From contig PABA01000027.1 in assembly GCA_002699025.1 (NCBI GenBank), positions 1 through 64,000 of the forward strand: a DNA stretch of 64,000 nt. The letters run 5' to 3'. The notes below the pieces were generated by a model. It was given only the letters and a program-made list of their open reading frames with translations. It ran no database searches and was not told where the DNA came from. This document shows, piece by piece, positions 34,540-43,391 of this stretch (its first letter is position 1; every line of letters begins with the position of its first letter). The position numbers and the translations under genes are program-made. This DNA comes from Sandaracinus sp. (GTDB lineage Bacteria; Myxococcota_A; Polyangia; Polyangiales; Houyiibacteriaceae).

Positions 34540-36591
34540 ATGACTCTCGGCACTTGGTGCCACTTTCGGATCGGCGCGCTCGCACCGATGCTCGCGCTGC
34601 TCGTGCTCGGCTGCGGGGACGACGACGGTGCGCGCGACGCGGGCCTCGCCGACGCGGCGGTCGACGCCTCCCCCGACGCGGCCGCCGACGCCGGCCCGAC
34701 CGTGGCGACCTCCGTCTTCGACCCGGCCGCGGACCTGACCGTCCCGGCCGCCTTCTACGACCTCCCCTTCCCCCTCGACACGCGCCTCCGGGACGGGCGC
34801 CCGGACCTGCGCGGCTGGCCCCACGCCCCCGAGAGCGAGGCCGCGCCGGCCATCCGCGACCTCGCCGCAGACCGGCGCGGCTTCGGCGCGCTCGGCGCGG
34901 TCTACTTCCGCTTCGACGCCCCGACCGGCATCGACCTCCGCGACGCCCGCGCGCCGACTCCCGCCGACCCGCTCCTCCTCGTCGACGTCGACCCGGCCTC
35001 CCCGGAGCGTGGCCGCCTCTACCCCCTCGTCGCCGGCGACATCCCCCCGGACGCCTACGCCCCGCCCCACCTCCTCGCCCTCGCCCCGCTCCCCGGCGTC
35101 GTCCTCCCGCCTGGCCGCGCCCACGCCTTCGTCGTCCGCCGCGGCGCCGCCGACCTCGCCCCCGCGCCCGCCTTCGAGGCCCTGGGGGCCGGCCCCCTCG
35201 CCGACACCTACGCCCCGCTCTGGGAGACGCTCGCGACGCTCGGCGTGCCCCGCGAGGACGTCGTCGTCGCCTCCATCGTCACCGCCCACGACGTCGTCGC
35301 CGAGACCGCCGCCCTGGCCGATCGGGTGGCCGCCGAACGGGTGGCCGCCGGCCATGCCCCCGAGCTCCAGGGCCTCGCCCTCGACCCCGACGACGGCGCC
35401 GCGCACGCCCGCTTCTGCGAGCTCCACGCGACCCTCGAGGTGCCCCGCTTCCAGCGCGGCGAGCCCCCCTACGACACGGGCGGCCTCTTCGCCTTCGACG
35501 CCGAGGGCGCGCCGATCCCCCAGACCACGGACTCCATCCCCGTCGTGCTCACGGTCCCGCGCGCGCCCATGCCGGAGGGGGGCTTCCCGCTCGCCCTCTA
35601 CGTGCACGGCTCCGGCGGGCTGAGCGGCCAGGTGGTCGACCGCGGCCCGGTGAGCGACCGGGGCGGCGAGCGGGCCAAGGGCCTCGGCCCGGCGCACGAG
35701 CTGGCCCTCTCCGGCATCGCCGCCGCCGGGAGCGCCATGCCCGTGAACCCGGAGCGCCTCCCGGGCGCCGACGACCGCGCCTACCTGAACTTCGAGAACC
35801 TCCCCGCCTACCGCGACACCTTCCGCCAGGGCGTGCTCGAGCTGCGCCTGCTCCTCGACGCCATCGAGCGCCTCGCCCTCGACCCGGAGGCGCTCGAAGG
35901 CTGCGCCGGGCCGACGCTCCCCGAGGGCACGAGCGCCTTCACCTTCCGGCCGCGCGTCGGCATGGGCCAGTCCATGGGCGCGCAGTACATCGTGCTCTTC
36001 GCGGCCATCGACCCGCGCATCGAGGCGCTCGCGCCGACCGGGAGCGGTGGCTACTTCGCGCTCCTCTCGGAGGCGCTCGGGCTCGCTCCGGTGGTCGGCT
36101 CGCTCCTCGGCACGCGCCGCCGGCCGGGGCTGCTCCACCCGGGGCTCCAGCTCACGCAGCTCGCCTGGGAGCCCGCCGAGCCCTTCGTCTCCATGCCGCG
36201 CCTGACGACGCGCCCGCTGCCCGGGCACCCGCGCCGGCCCCTCTACGCGCCGCTCGGCGAGAACGACTCCTTCTTCCCCGAGCCGGTCTTCGATGCGGCG
36301 GCCGTGGCCTACGGCGCGCAGCAGGTCGGCGAGGAGGTCTGGCCCGAGACGCAGCGCTGGCTCGCGGCGGCCGGCCTCGGGGGCGTCGCCTCGTACCCCG
36401 TGCGCGCCAACCGCGCGGGCGTCAGCTCGGCGGTCGCCCAGTTCGAGCCCGATGGGCTGGTCGACGCGCACCACGTCTTCATGCAACGCCCCGAGGTGCG
36501 CCGGCAGTGGCGCTGCTTCTTCGAGACGCACCTCGCCGGCGACGCGACGCTCGTCGCGCCCGTCCCCGACGCGGACCTCGCCTGCGAGTGA
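34540..36591 (+). CDS. Large alpha/beta-hydrolase lipoprotein
   Basis: The 683-residue protein has a lipoprotein signal ending LLVLGC and an Asp/Ala linker (25-50), typical of exported myxobacterial proteins. A beta-rich N-terminal part (55-330) precedes a hydrolase domain. LALYVHGSGGLSG gives the oxyanion region, and Ser478 in GMGQSMGAQY is the nucleophile. An acid and His are expected near the end, with VDAHHVFMQRPEVRRQW as the candidate His site. The build resembles secreted bacterial lipases with a virulence-factor-lipase type N-domain, but the substrate is open. A 13-bp tandem repeat follows the stop. Confidence 0.78.
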   Translation: MTLGTWCHFRIGALAPMLALLVLGCGDDDGARDAGLADAAVDASPDAAADAGPTVATSVFDPAADLTVPAAFYDLPFPLDTRLRDGRPDLRGWPHAPESEAAPAIRDLAADRRGFGALGAVYFRFDAPTGIDLRDARAPTPADPLLLVDVDPASPERGRLYPLVAGDIPPDAYAPPHLLALAPLPGVVLPPGRAHAFVVRRGAADLAPAPAFEALGAGPLADTYAPLWETLATLGVPREDVVVASIVTAHDVVAETAALADRVAAERVAAGHAPELQGLALDPDDGAAHARFCELHATLEVPRFQRGEPPYDTGGLFAFDAEGAPIPQTTDSIPVVLTVPRAPMPEGGFPLALYVHGSGGLSGQVVDRGPVSDRGGERAKGLGPAHELALSGIAAAGSAMPVNPERLPGADDRAYLNFENLPAYRDTFRQGVLELRLLLDAIERLALDPEALEGCAGPTLPEGTSAFTFRPRVGMGQSMGAQYIVLFAAIDPRIEALAPTGSGGYFALLSEALGLAPVVGSLLGTRRRPGLLHPGLQLTQLAWEPAEPFVSMPRLTTRPLPGHPRRPLYAPLGENDSFFPEPVFDAAAVAYGAQQVGEEVWPETQRWLAAAGLGGVASYPVRANRAGVSSAVAQFEPDGLVDAHHVFMQRPEVRRQWRCFFETHLAGDATLVAPVPDADLACE

Positions 36592-36597
36592 GCCGCG

Positions 36598-36715
36598 CGG
36601 GAGGCGAACACGGGAGGCGAACACGGGACGCGAACACGGGACGCGAACACGGGACGCGAACACGGGACGCGAACACGGGACGCGAACACGGGACACGAAC
36701 ACGGGGCGCGCACGC
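36598..36715. repeat. 13-bp tandem repeat array
   Basis: Eight successive GAACAC words occur exactly 13 bp apart (36606, 36619, 36632 and on to 36697), with the unit GAACACGGGACGC. The first units and the last are degenerate. Because 13 is not a multiple of 3, the same peptides recur in all three frames, which argues against coding. The array lies between the lipase stop and the mobA-like start. Confidence 0.9.
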
Positions 36716-36790
36716 GGGAGGCGGCCGCGGCCCGCCATTGCTCCCGAGGCGCCCTTGGGAAAGAGTTCGTTCATGGGAGAGAGTGCGCCG

Positions 36791-37375
36791 ATGGCAGGGA
36801 CGCTCGGCATCTTCGTCGGCGGCGGGTCGCGGCGCATGGGCTGGCCGAAGGGGCTCCTCGTCGCCCCCGAGGGCGGCACGCTCCTCGATCGCGCCCTCCG
36901 CCTCGCCGCCGAGCTCGAGCGCAGGCCGGTCCTCGTCGGGGACGCGACGCCCTACGCGTCCGTCGCCCGGGACGTGCCCCGCCTCGAGGACGACCCGCCG
37001 GGCATCGGCCCCCTCGGCGGCCTCCGCGCGCTCCGGCGCCACGCCCTCGCGCACGACGGCGGCGCGCCCTTCCTCGCCCTCGCCGTCGACATGCCCCACG
37101 TACCCGCCTCCTTCCTGCGCGCGCTCCTGGAGGCGCCGGCCGACGCGCCCATCGTCGCCCCCCGCCGGGACGATCATTGGGAGCCGCTCCTCGCCCGCTA
37201 CGGCGCCATCGACGACGCCCTCGAAGCCCACCTCGCCGCCGGCCGCCGCGACCTCCAGGGCCTCCTCGACCGCGCCGGCGCCCTCGCCCTCCCGCTCCCC
37301 GATCCGCGCTGGGCCCACGACTGGGACACGCGCGGCGAGGTCCTCGCCGACGGCATGCCCGAGCCCCCCCGCTGA
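36791..37375 (+). CDS. mobA: Molybdenum cofactor guanylyltransferase-like NTP transferase
   Basis: The 194-residue protein starts at ATG 36791 behind GGAGAG. It has the nucleotidyltransferase signature GGGSRRMGWPK (MobA consensus is GGxSxRMGxDK), the metal-binding region LALAVDMPHVP, and GIGPLGGLRALRR. MobA attaches GMP to molybdopterin to form the bis-MGD cofactor used by DMSO reductase family enzymes such as the oxidoreductase at 17658-19853. Because Trp-Pro replaces the usual residue before Lys, another NTP-transferase role (MocA-like) is possible. It is not in an operon with the molybdoenzyme. Confidence 0.78.
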   Translation: MAGTLGIFVGGGSRRMGWPKGLLVAPEGGTLLDRALRLAAELERRPVLVGDATPYASVARDVPRLEDDPPGIGPLGGLRALRRHALAHDGGAPFLALAVDMPHVPASFLRALLEAPADAPIVAPRRDDHWEPLLARYGAIDDALEAHLAAGRRDLQGLLDRAGALALPLPDPRWAHDWDTRGEVLADGMPEPPR

Positions 37376-37498
37376 GGACCCCGGCCGGGCCTGGGCCCTC
37401 GCCAGCCCCGGCCCGCGCGACCCCACACCCACCGCACCGCCATCCCCGAAGCCCCGCGCCTGCATCGAACGCCGGCGAGCCGCGCCCGAAGACGCCCC

Positions 37499-39271
37499 GT
37501 GAAGAACCCGCTGCCCCACCGCCCCCTGGTCGAGCTCCGCCTGCCGCGCGAGGTGCGCGCCGGCGACGAGCTCCAGGCCGAGATCCGCCTGAAGGCCAAG
37601 CGCCCCGTCCGCGTCGCCTCGGTCTTCTTCACCCTCCGCGGCCAGGAGCGCTCGGGCCCGGCCACCTACCCCTTCCTCCGCCTCCAGGCCGAGCTCCTCA
37701 CGCCCGAGGTCCTCCCCTCCGGCGAGACGCGCCTTCGCTGCCGCGCGACGATCCCGGCCGACGCGCCGCCTCGCTACGAGGGCTCGCCCCACTACCAGGT
37801 CGAGTACCTCGCCGACATCCACGTCGACGTCCCCTGGTGGCCCGATCGGCGCGTCAGCTACGTCGTGCCCGTTCGCCCGCGTGACGAGCCCCTGCCCGAC
37901 GAGGAGCCCTACCACTTCAGCACCCGCCCGGCCGGCCCGCTCCCGGGGAAGATGCACCTCGAGGGCATCGTCGACCGGCGCGTGCTCCTCCCCGGCGGGA
38001 CCATCAGCGGGCGCGTCGCCCTCTCGAACATCGCGGCCATCCGCTACCGCGAGCTGACCCTCGACCTGATCGGCGAGGAGACGATGCACGGCCTCCGGCG
38101 CGAGGGGAAGCGCTACAGCCTCCGCCTCCCGCTCCCGACGGCGGACGGCGATCCGATCGACTTCCGCATGCGCGTCCCCGACGTGGCGCCGACCTTCCAG
38201 GGCCACCACGGGCGCCTCGACTGGAAGCTCGTGCTGACCGCGGTGGGCCGGGGCGGCGAGATGCGCGTGCCGATCCCCGTGCGCATCGCGGTGCCCGGCG
38301 AGAACGCGGAGGCGCGCCAGCTCGCGACGGCGCTCCCGAGCATCGGCAACCGGCGCGTCGCCGAGCTCTGGGAGCGCATCGGCGCGGCCGAGCGCTTCCG
38401 CCTCGAGGACGACGCCCTGGTGAGCGAGGAGGGCGCCGTGACGATGCGCCTCGGCCGCGCGCATCGGGGTCGCGAGGGGGTCTTCCTCGAGGCCACGCTC
38501 CACTACCCGAGCCTCGGCATGGGCCTCGACGGCGGGCTGCGCACTGGCTTCCAGCGCGTGCTCGCGCTCGGCGAGCCGGGCGAGGGCTTCTTCCGCGAGC
38601 ACTACGTGGCGGGTCGGGACGACGACCAGGCGCGGGAGTTCGGCGACGCGCTCTTCGCCGCCTGGGCGCCGCCGCACCGGGTCGACGACCTCCACGACGA
38701 GGCGCTGACGCTGAGCCGCGCGGGCGGCACGGAGGACCCACCGGCGATCACGGAGACGCTGCGGCTGCTGCGCCGGCTCGCCGCCCGGCTCGAGGCGCTC
38801 CGGCAGGACCTCCCGCTGCCGCGCGCCTTCGCGGACGCGGGGGAGGCCTGGGAGGCGCTCGCGGAGGAGCTCGAGGGGGGCGCGCTCGCGCGCGGGCCCA
38901 TGGAGATCGCCGGGCGCCTCGACGGCGTGCCCGTCGCGCTGCGCACGGAGTGGAGCGACGAGGGGCCGACGCACCGGCTCGAGGCGCGACCGGCGCACGC
39001 GCTCGAGCCGACCTTCGTGGCCTCGCGGGTGGCGGAGCTCGACGCGGGCGACACCAAGCTGAGCGCGGAGGCGCGGACGCTGGCGCGGGCGCTGCTCGAG
39101 CGGACGGCCGAGGAGGGCGAGGTCCGGACGCTCGAGGTCGAGGCGGAGCGCCTGCAGCTCCGCCTCGCCGAGGGGGTCGCGCTCCAGGACCCGCGCCCGC
39201 ACCTGGCGGATCTGCGGCGCCTCCTTCGCCTCGGGGCCGCGCTCCGCGCCGGCGCCGGCCCCTACCGCTAG
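37499..39271 (+). CDS. Arrestin-like domain protein
   Basis: The 590-residue protein starts at GTG 37499. Residues 10-260 resemble the arrestin or Spo0M fold: VFFTLRGQERSGPATYP, RATIPADAPPRYEGSPHYQVEYLADIHVDVPWWPDRR, LLPGGTISGRVALSNIAAI and FRMRVPDVAPTFQGHHGRLDWKL. The Pro/Glu-Gly/Tyr turn is a family hallmark. The C-terminal 300 residues are mostly helical and unrecognised. No signal peptide is present. The function of such proteins in bacteria is poorly known. It ends 5 bases from the stop of the convergent HNH cassette, where base composition falls. Confidence 0.7.
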   Translation: MKNPLPHRPLVELRLPREVRAGDELQAEIRLKAKRPVRVASVFFTLRGQERSGPATYPFLRLQAELLTPEVLPSGETRLRCRATIPADAPPRYEGSPHYQVEYLADIHVDVPWWPDRRVSYVVPVRPRDEPLPDEEPYHFSTRPAGPLPGKMHLEGIVDRRVLLPGGTISGRVALSNIAAIRYRELTLDLIGEETMHGLRREGKRYSLRLPLPTADGDPIDFRMRVPDVAPTFQGHHGRLDWKLVLTAVGRGGEMRVPIPVRIAVPGENAEARQLATALPSIGNRRVAELWERIGAAERFRLEDDALVSEEGAVTMRLGRAHRGREGVFLEATLHYPSLGMGLDGGLRTGFQRVLALGEPGEGFFREHYVAGRDDDQAREFGDALFAAWAPPHRVDDLHDEALTLSRAGGTEDPPAITETLRLLRRLAARLEALRQDLPLPRAFADAGEAWEALAEELEGGALARGPMEIAGRLDGVPVALRTEWSDEGPTHRLEARPAHALEPTFVASRVAELDAGDTKLSAEARTLARALLERTAEEGEVRTLEVEAERLQLRLAEGVALQDPRPHLADLRRLLRLGAALRAGAGPYR

Positions 39272-39276
39272 TCTAG

Positions 39277-40050
39277 CTAGGGGACCGGAACAGCGACGGC
39301 TTGGTCGGCGTACATCTTCGGAATGCGGCGTCGCGCGATCCGCTTCTTCTCGGACCGCGCGCGCCGGCATCGACATGAGTCCGGGCGGTCAGCCGGGGTG
39401 ATCGCCCAGGTCTGTAGCTCGCGGCGCGCTTGGTCGAGGCTCGCGCGGAGGGTTCGCAGGTGGCGCATGCACTTCTGCCGGTCCGTGCCGCGGCTGGCGC
39501 TCATCTTCTGCATGAGGTCCAGAATGATCCCCGGGAGCGTTTCCACCTGGTCCAGGAGGAACGGGATCCGGTCGCGTCGATGCTTGCGCATCTTCCGCTT
39601 TCGCGGGTCGTTCAGACCGTAGGCCTTCTCGGTGTAGTCGGCGTTGTCGGTGCGGGGATTCAACCTGGCGTTGACGAGGTCGAAGTGGTTCGCCCACGCA
39701 TCGGCACACGGGTCCAGTAGCCGTTGGCCACCTTTGGTCAACGGCTTGTTCCGCCGGCGGTTGTTGCAGAAGCGGCAGGAGTAGTAGCAGTTCGCGTACT
39801 GGTGCTTGCGCTTCTTGCCGGTGGTGCTTTGCGGGTGCAGGTGCTCGACCCACATCATGCCGGTGCCCTCGGCACCGTGCTTGATGATGTCGGCCTCGTG
39901 CAGGAGGCAGAATGCACAGATGAACCCGAACTCCCACCGCAGGCACTCTCGGTAGTCGCCGTAGGTGCCGGGTTCCGGTTTGTGCCGGCGCCGGATGATG
40001 TCTGGCCCCGGGTGCAGCTCCGGCGGCAGAACCCGAGCGGTCGAGCTCAT
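39277..40050 (-). CDS. HNH endonuclease-like protein, last gene of a three-gene cassette
   Basis: The 257-residue protein has a zinc-ribbon HNH core: Cys45 and Cys48 (ICAFC), Glu69-His70 (VEHLHPQS), Asn87, then Cys92 and Cys95 (SCRFCN). These match the paired Cys2 zinc site and beta-beta-alpha metal motif of HNH nucleases. After the core comes a basic stretch (RKRKMRKHRRDR) and helical segments, ending in a second Arg/Lys-rich, Cys-containing tail (SCRCRRARSEKKRIARRR). Its ATG overlaps the upstream stop. G+C is visibly lower than in the flanks, and it is convergent with the arrestin-like gene by 5 bases. DNA cleavage is inferred from the motif, not shown. Confidence 0.78.
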   Translation of the reverse strand: MSSTARVLPPELHPGPDIIRRRHKPEPGTYGDYRECLRWEFGFICAFCLLHEADIIKHGAEGTGMMWVEHLHPQSTTGKKRKHQYANCYYSCRFCNNRRRNKPLTKGGQRLLDPCADAWANHFDLVNARLNPRTDNADYTEKAYGLNDPRKRKMRKHRRDRIPFLLDQVETLPGIILDLMQKMSASRGTDRQKCMRHLRTLRASLDQARRELQTWAITPADRPDSCRCRRARSEKKRIARRRIPKMYADQAVAVPVP

Positions 40051-40466
40051 GAGTCCCGCAGAAACTCTTCGGCTTTGCGGCGCTGTTGCTCGACGGTGTC
40101 GGCGTCGAGCAGGAACGTGGACTCGAACGCCTCATCCATCCTGCTGAGCTCGGCACGCATGGCGCCTTCGAGCTGCTCTTCGAGAGCCGCTCGGCTCGGA
40201 TCGTCGTCCCCCATCGCCTCCAGCTGATCCAGAAGCCGCTCGATCTCAGCTTCGAGTTGGCGTGCGGCCTGCGGCGGAACGACCACCTGGGTGGCTTCGG
40301 CGTGACGGGTGGGAAGAGGGATGCTCGAGGCTGGCCCGGCCACGTCGCTTGCGCCCGACCGAATCGGCACCGGCGGCCGCGCGGCTTCCAAGGTCGCCGC
40401 GGTAGCCGTGCTCGACGTGGCTTGGCCGATCACCAACGCCACCTGCATGTTCCGGCTCATCGTCAT
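40047..40466 (-). CDS. Hypothetical 139-residue protein, middle gene of the HNH cassette
   Basis: I do not recognise a family. Residues 1-60 are Ala/Ser/Pro-rich and probably disordered. Residues 65-139 are a charged helix pair (QAARQLEAEIERLLDQLEAM then LEEQLEGAMRAELSRM), likely a coiled coil. Both ends are translationally coupled: its ATG overlaps the upstream stop and its stop overlaps the HNH start. No signal or membrane helix is seen. It could be an adaptor or an antitoxin-like partner of the HNH protein; that is inference from position alone. Confidence 0.65.
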   Translation of the reverse strand: MTMSRNMQVALVIGQATSSTATAATLEAARPPVPIRSGASDVAGPASSIPLPTRHAEATQVVVPPQAARQLEAEIERLLDQLEAMGDDDPSRAALEEQLEGAMRAELSRMDEAFESTFLLDADTVEQQRRKAEEFLRDS

Positions 40467-41029
40467 TGGTCGAACACCGAACGTAGCTCATCAGCCAACG
40501 ATTTCCAGGCCTTCAGCAAGTCCAGGCAGACTCGCAGGGGCATCTGAACCATCAGGTCGGTCTGAGCGGTGATGTTGGTCGCACCCTCCCGAGTGGCCAG
40601 CAGCCGGACCGAGGGGTGGAGCGTGAGGAAGATGATCGCCGCCCGCTCGCCGGTCCGCATCACGGCCTCGCCGTCGGCCTCCCGGCACTGAACGTCCGTG
40701 GGGATCCCTTGCGGAATGGTCGAGAGCGCCCCTGGCGTGCCTCGCCGCCCATGCTCTTCGGCCCAGGCCTCCACGTCGACCCTGAACTTCTCGTTGTGGT
40801 CCGCTCGCGCCACGAACTGCTGCGGATCGTATTGGACCACCAGGAGCTGACGCAGCGTTGGCTCACTGGCGTAGCGGTGCAGGTTGGCCAGGTGCACCTC
40901 AGGCGCGCCCGCTGGTCCCAGGACTGTCGTCGCCCGATCGGCCAGCATGGCCGTCTGTTCGCCCGGAACGCCGGTCACCTGACCGTCCTTGCCGGGCGGC
41001 GACTCCTCCTGGTGCGGCTTCTTCCCCAT
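40463..41029 (-). CDS. Hypothetical 188-residue protein, first gene of the HNH cassette
   Basis: Called from ATG 41029; a TTG six bases upstream would add two residues. No family is recognised. The first 40 residues are polar and flexible. Residues 45-188 look like a compact alpha/beta domain (EVHLANLHRYASEPTLRQLLVVQ, GERAAIIFLTLHPSVRLLAT, DLMVQMPLRVCLDLLKAWKSL). No catalytic or metal motif stands out. It is the first gene of the coupled three-gene set and divergent from the aldo/keto reductase, with a 137-bp gap that must hold the cassette promoter. Confidence 0.65.
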   Translation of the reverse strand: MGKKPHQEESPPGKDGQVTGVPGEQTAMLADRATTVLGPAGAPEVHLANLHRYASEPTLRQLLVVQYDPQQFVARADHNEKFRVDVEAWAEEHGRRGTPGALSTIPQGIPTDVQCREADGEAVMRTGERAAIIFLTLHPSVRLLATREGATNITAQTDLMVQMPLRVCLDLLKAWKSLADELRSVFDQ

Positions 41030-41166
41030 CGCCAAAGAGCGTAGCGCAGGTCGCCGCGCATCGACGACGACAGAAGTCTAACACCAGGAGTGCGTACACC
41101 CTCCGAGCCCGGGACGTGGCGCGCCTCGCTTCGCGACGCGGGACCGGGAGCCTGTATGGTCCCGCC

Positions 41167-42018
41167 ATGAGCGCGACCCCCGAGGTGAAGACGCACGCCG
41201 GCGTGGCCATGCCCGCGATCGTCTACGGCACGGCCTGGAAGGAGGCGCGCACGGCGGCGCTGGTCGAGCAGGCGCTCGCGGCCGGCTTCCGCGGCGTCGA
41301 CACGGCCTGCCAGCCGAAGCACTACGACGAAGCGGGGGTGGGCCGAGGCCTCGCCGCCGCGATCGCGCGCGGCGTCCCGCGCGAGGCGCTCTACGTGCAG
41401 ACCAAGTTCACGCCCATCCGCGGTCAGGACCCGAAGCGCGTCCCCTACGACCCGGCCGCGCCGCTCCCGGAGCAGGTCGAGCAGTCCGTCGCGCGCTCGC
41501 TCTCGAACCTCGGCGTGGAATGCCTCGACGGGCTCTTGCTGCACTCCCCGCTCCCGACGATGGCGGCGACGCTCGCGGCCTGGCGCGCCTTCGAGGCGGC
41601 GCATGGAGACGGGAAGGTCCGCCAGCTCGGCGTGAGCAATTGCTACCACCCCGAGGTGCTCGAGGCGCTCTGGGAGGCGGCGCGCGTGAAGCCCGCCGTG
41701 CTGCAGAACCGCTTCTACGCGGACACCGGCTGGGACGTCGCGCTCCGAGCCTTCTGCGCCGAGCGGGGCGTCGTCTACCAGAGCTTCTGGACGCTCACGG
41801 CGAACGGCGCCGCGCTGGAGAGCGCGCCCGTGCGCGCGGCGGCTCGGGCGCATGGCAAGACGGCGGAGCAGGTCTTCTACCGGGCGCTGACGCAGCGGGG
41901 CATCGTGCCGCTGATCGGGACGACCTCGGAGGCGCACATGCGCGAGGACCTGGCGATCTTCGGCTTCACGCTCGGGGAGGCGGAGCTGGCGGGGGTGATG
42001 GGCTTGGTGGGGGGCTGA
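41167..42018 (+). CDS. Aldo/keto reductase
   Basis: The 283-residue enzyme has the catalytic tetrad Asp45 (GVDTA), Tyr53 (KHYDEAGVG), Lys80 (VQTKF) and His126 (LLLHSPLP). NAD(P)H-binding elements lie toward the C-terminus (GIVPLIGTTSEAHM). Related proteins reduce aldehydes and ketones to alcohols; the substrate is not predictable. Its stop is followed at once by the composite repeat element. Confidence 0.93.
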   Translation: MSATPEVKTHAGVAMPAIVYGTAWKEARTAALVEQALAAGFRGVDTACQPKHYDEAGVGRGLAAAIARGVPREALYVQTKFTPIRGQDPKRVPYDPAAPLPEQVEQSVARSLSNLGVECLDGLLLHSPLPTMAATLAAWRAFEAAHGDGKVRQLGVSNCYHPEVLEALWEAARVKPAVLQNRFYADTGWDVALRAFCAERGVVYQSFWTLTANGAALESAPVRAAARAHGKTAEQVFYRALTQRGIVPLIGTTSEAHMREDLAIFGFTLGEAELAGVMGLVGG

Positions 42019-42413
42019 GGGGGGAAAAGAAACCCGTGCCCCTGCCCGTGCCCGTGCCCCTGCCCGTGCCCGCAGGCGGACGAACGGAACGCGGGAAGAA
42101 CCCCGTGCCCCTGCCCGTGCCCGCAGGCGGACGAACGGAACGCGGGTCCCCTCGTGGTCTCCGAGCGCTACGTCCTCGTCCTCGTCCTCGTCCTCGTCGA
42201 CGTGCACGTGCACGTGCACGAGGACGTCGCGGGCGGACCGAGGGAACGGCGAGGCGCGCCATCGAGGCGGAGCCGTCCCGGCCGAAGAACGCTCCCATCC
42301 TCCTCCCGCGGGCACGGGCAGGGGCACGGGCACGGGCACGGGTTCCCGAAGGCTTCGCCTTCTCCCACCTTCCTCCCGCGGGCACGGGCACGGGTGTCCC
42401 GAAGGCTTCGCCT
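42019..42413. repeat. Composite inverted-repeat element with CGTGCA palindromic core
   Basis: This is the fullest copy of the family. Left arm: CCCGTG/CCCCTG hexamers at 42032-42075 and again at 42104-42131, each followed by GCAGGCGGACGAACGGAACG. Centre: GTCCTC hexamers into the perfect 20-bp palindrome of CGTGCA at 42201-42220, then AGGACG. Right arm: GGGCAC hexamers at 42305-42346 and 42376-42398, the inverted complement of the left arm, each followed by a CCCGAAGGCTTCGCCTTC hairpin. The last hairpin overlaps the alpha-E gene stop. No gene is supported. Confidence 0.85.

Positions 42414-43387
<974 letters not shown>

Positions 43388-43391
<4 letters not shown>

Noticed and set aside
39277-41029. 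HNH cassette as Septu (PtuAB) or retron system
   Set aside because: No PtuA-type ATPase and no reverse transcriptase are present; the two partner proteins are small and show no ATPase motif.
42160-42240. Open frames of alternating His/Val and Glu/Asp over the CGTGCA/GTCCTC run
   Set aside because: They are the translation of hexamer repeats and occur on both strands in every repeat copy, without a start site or conserved ends.
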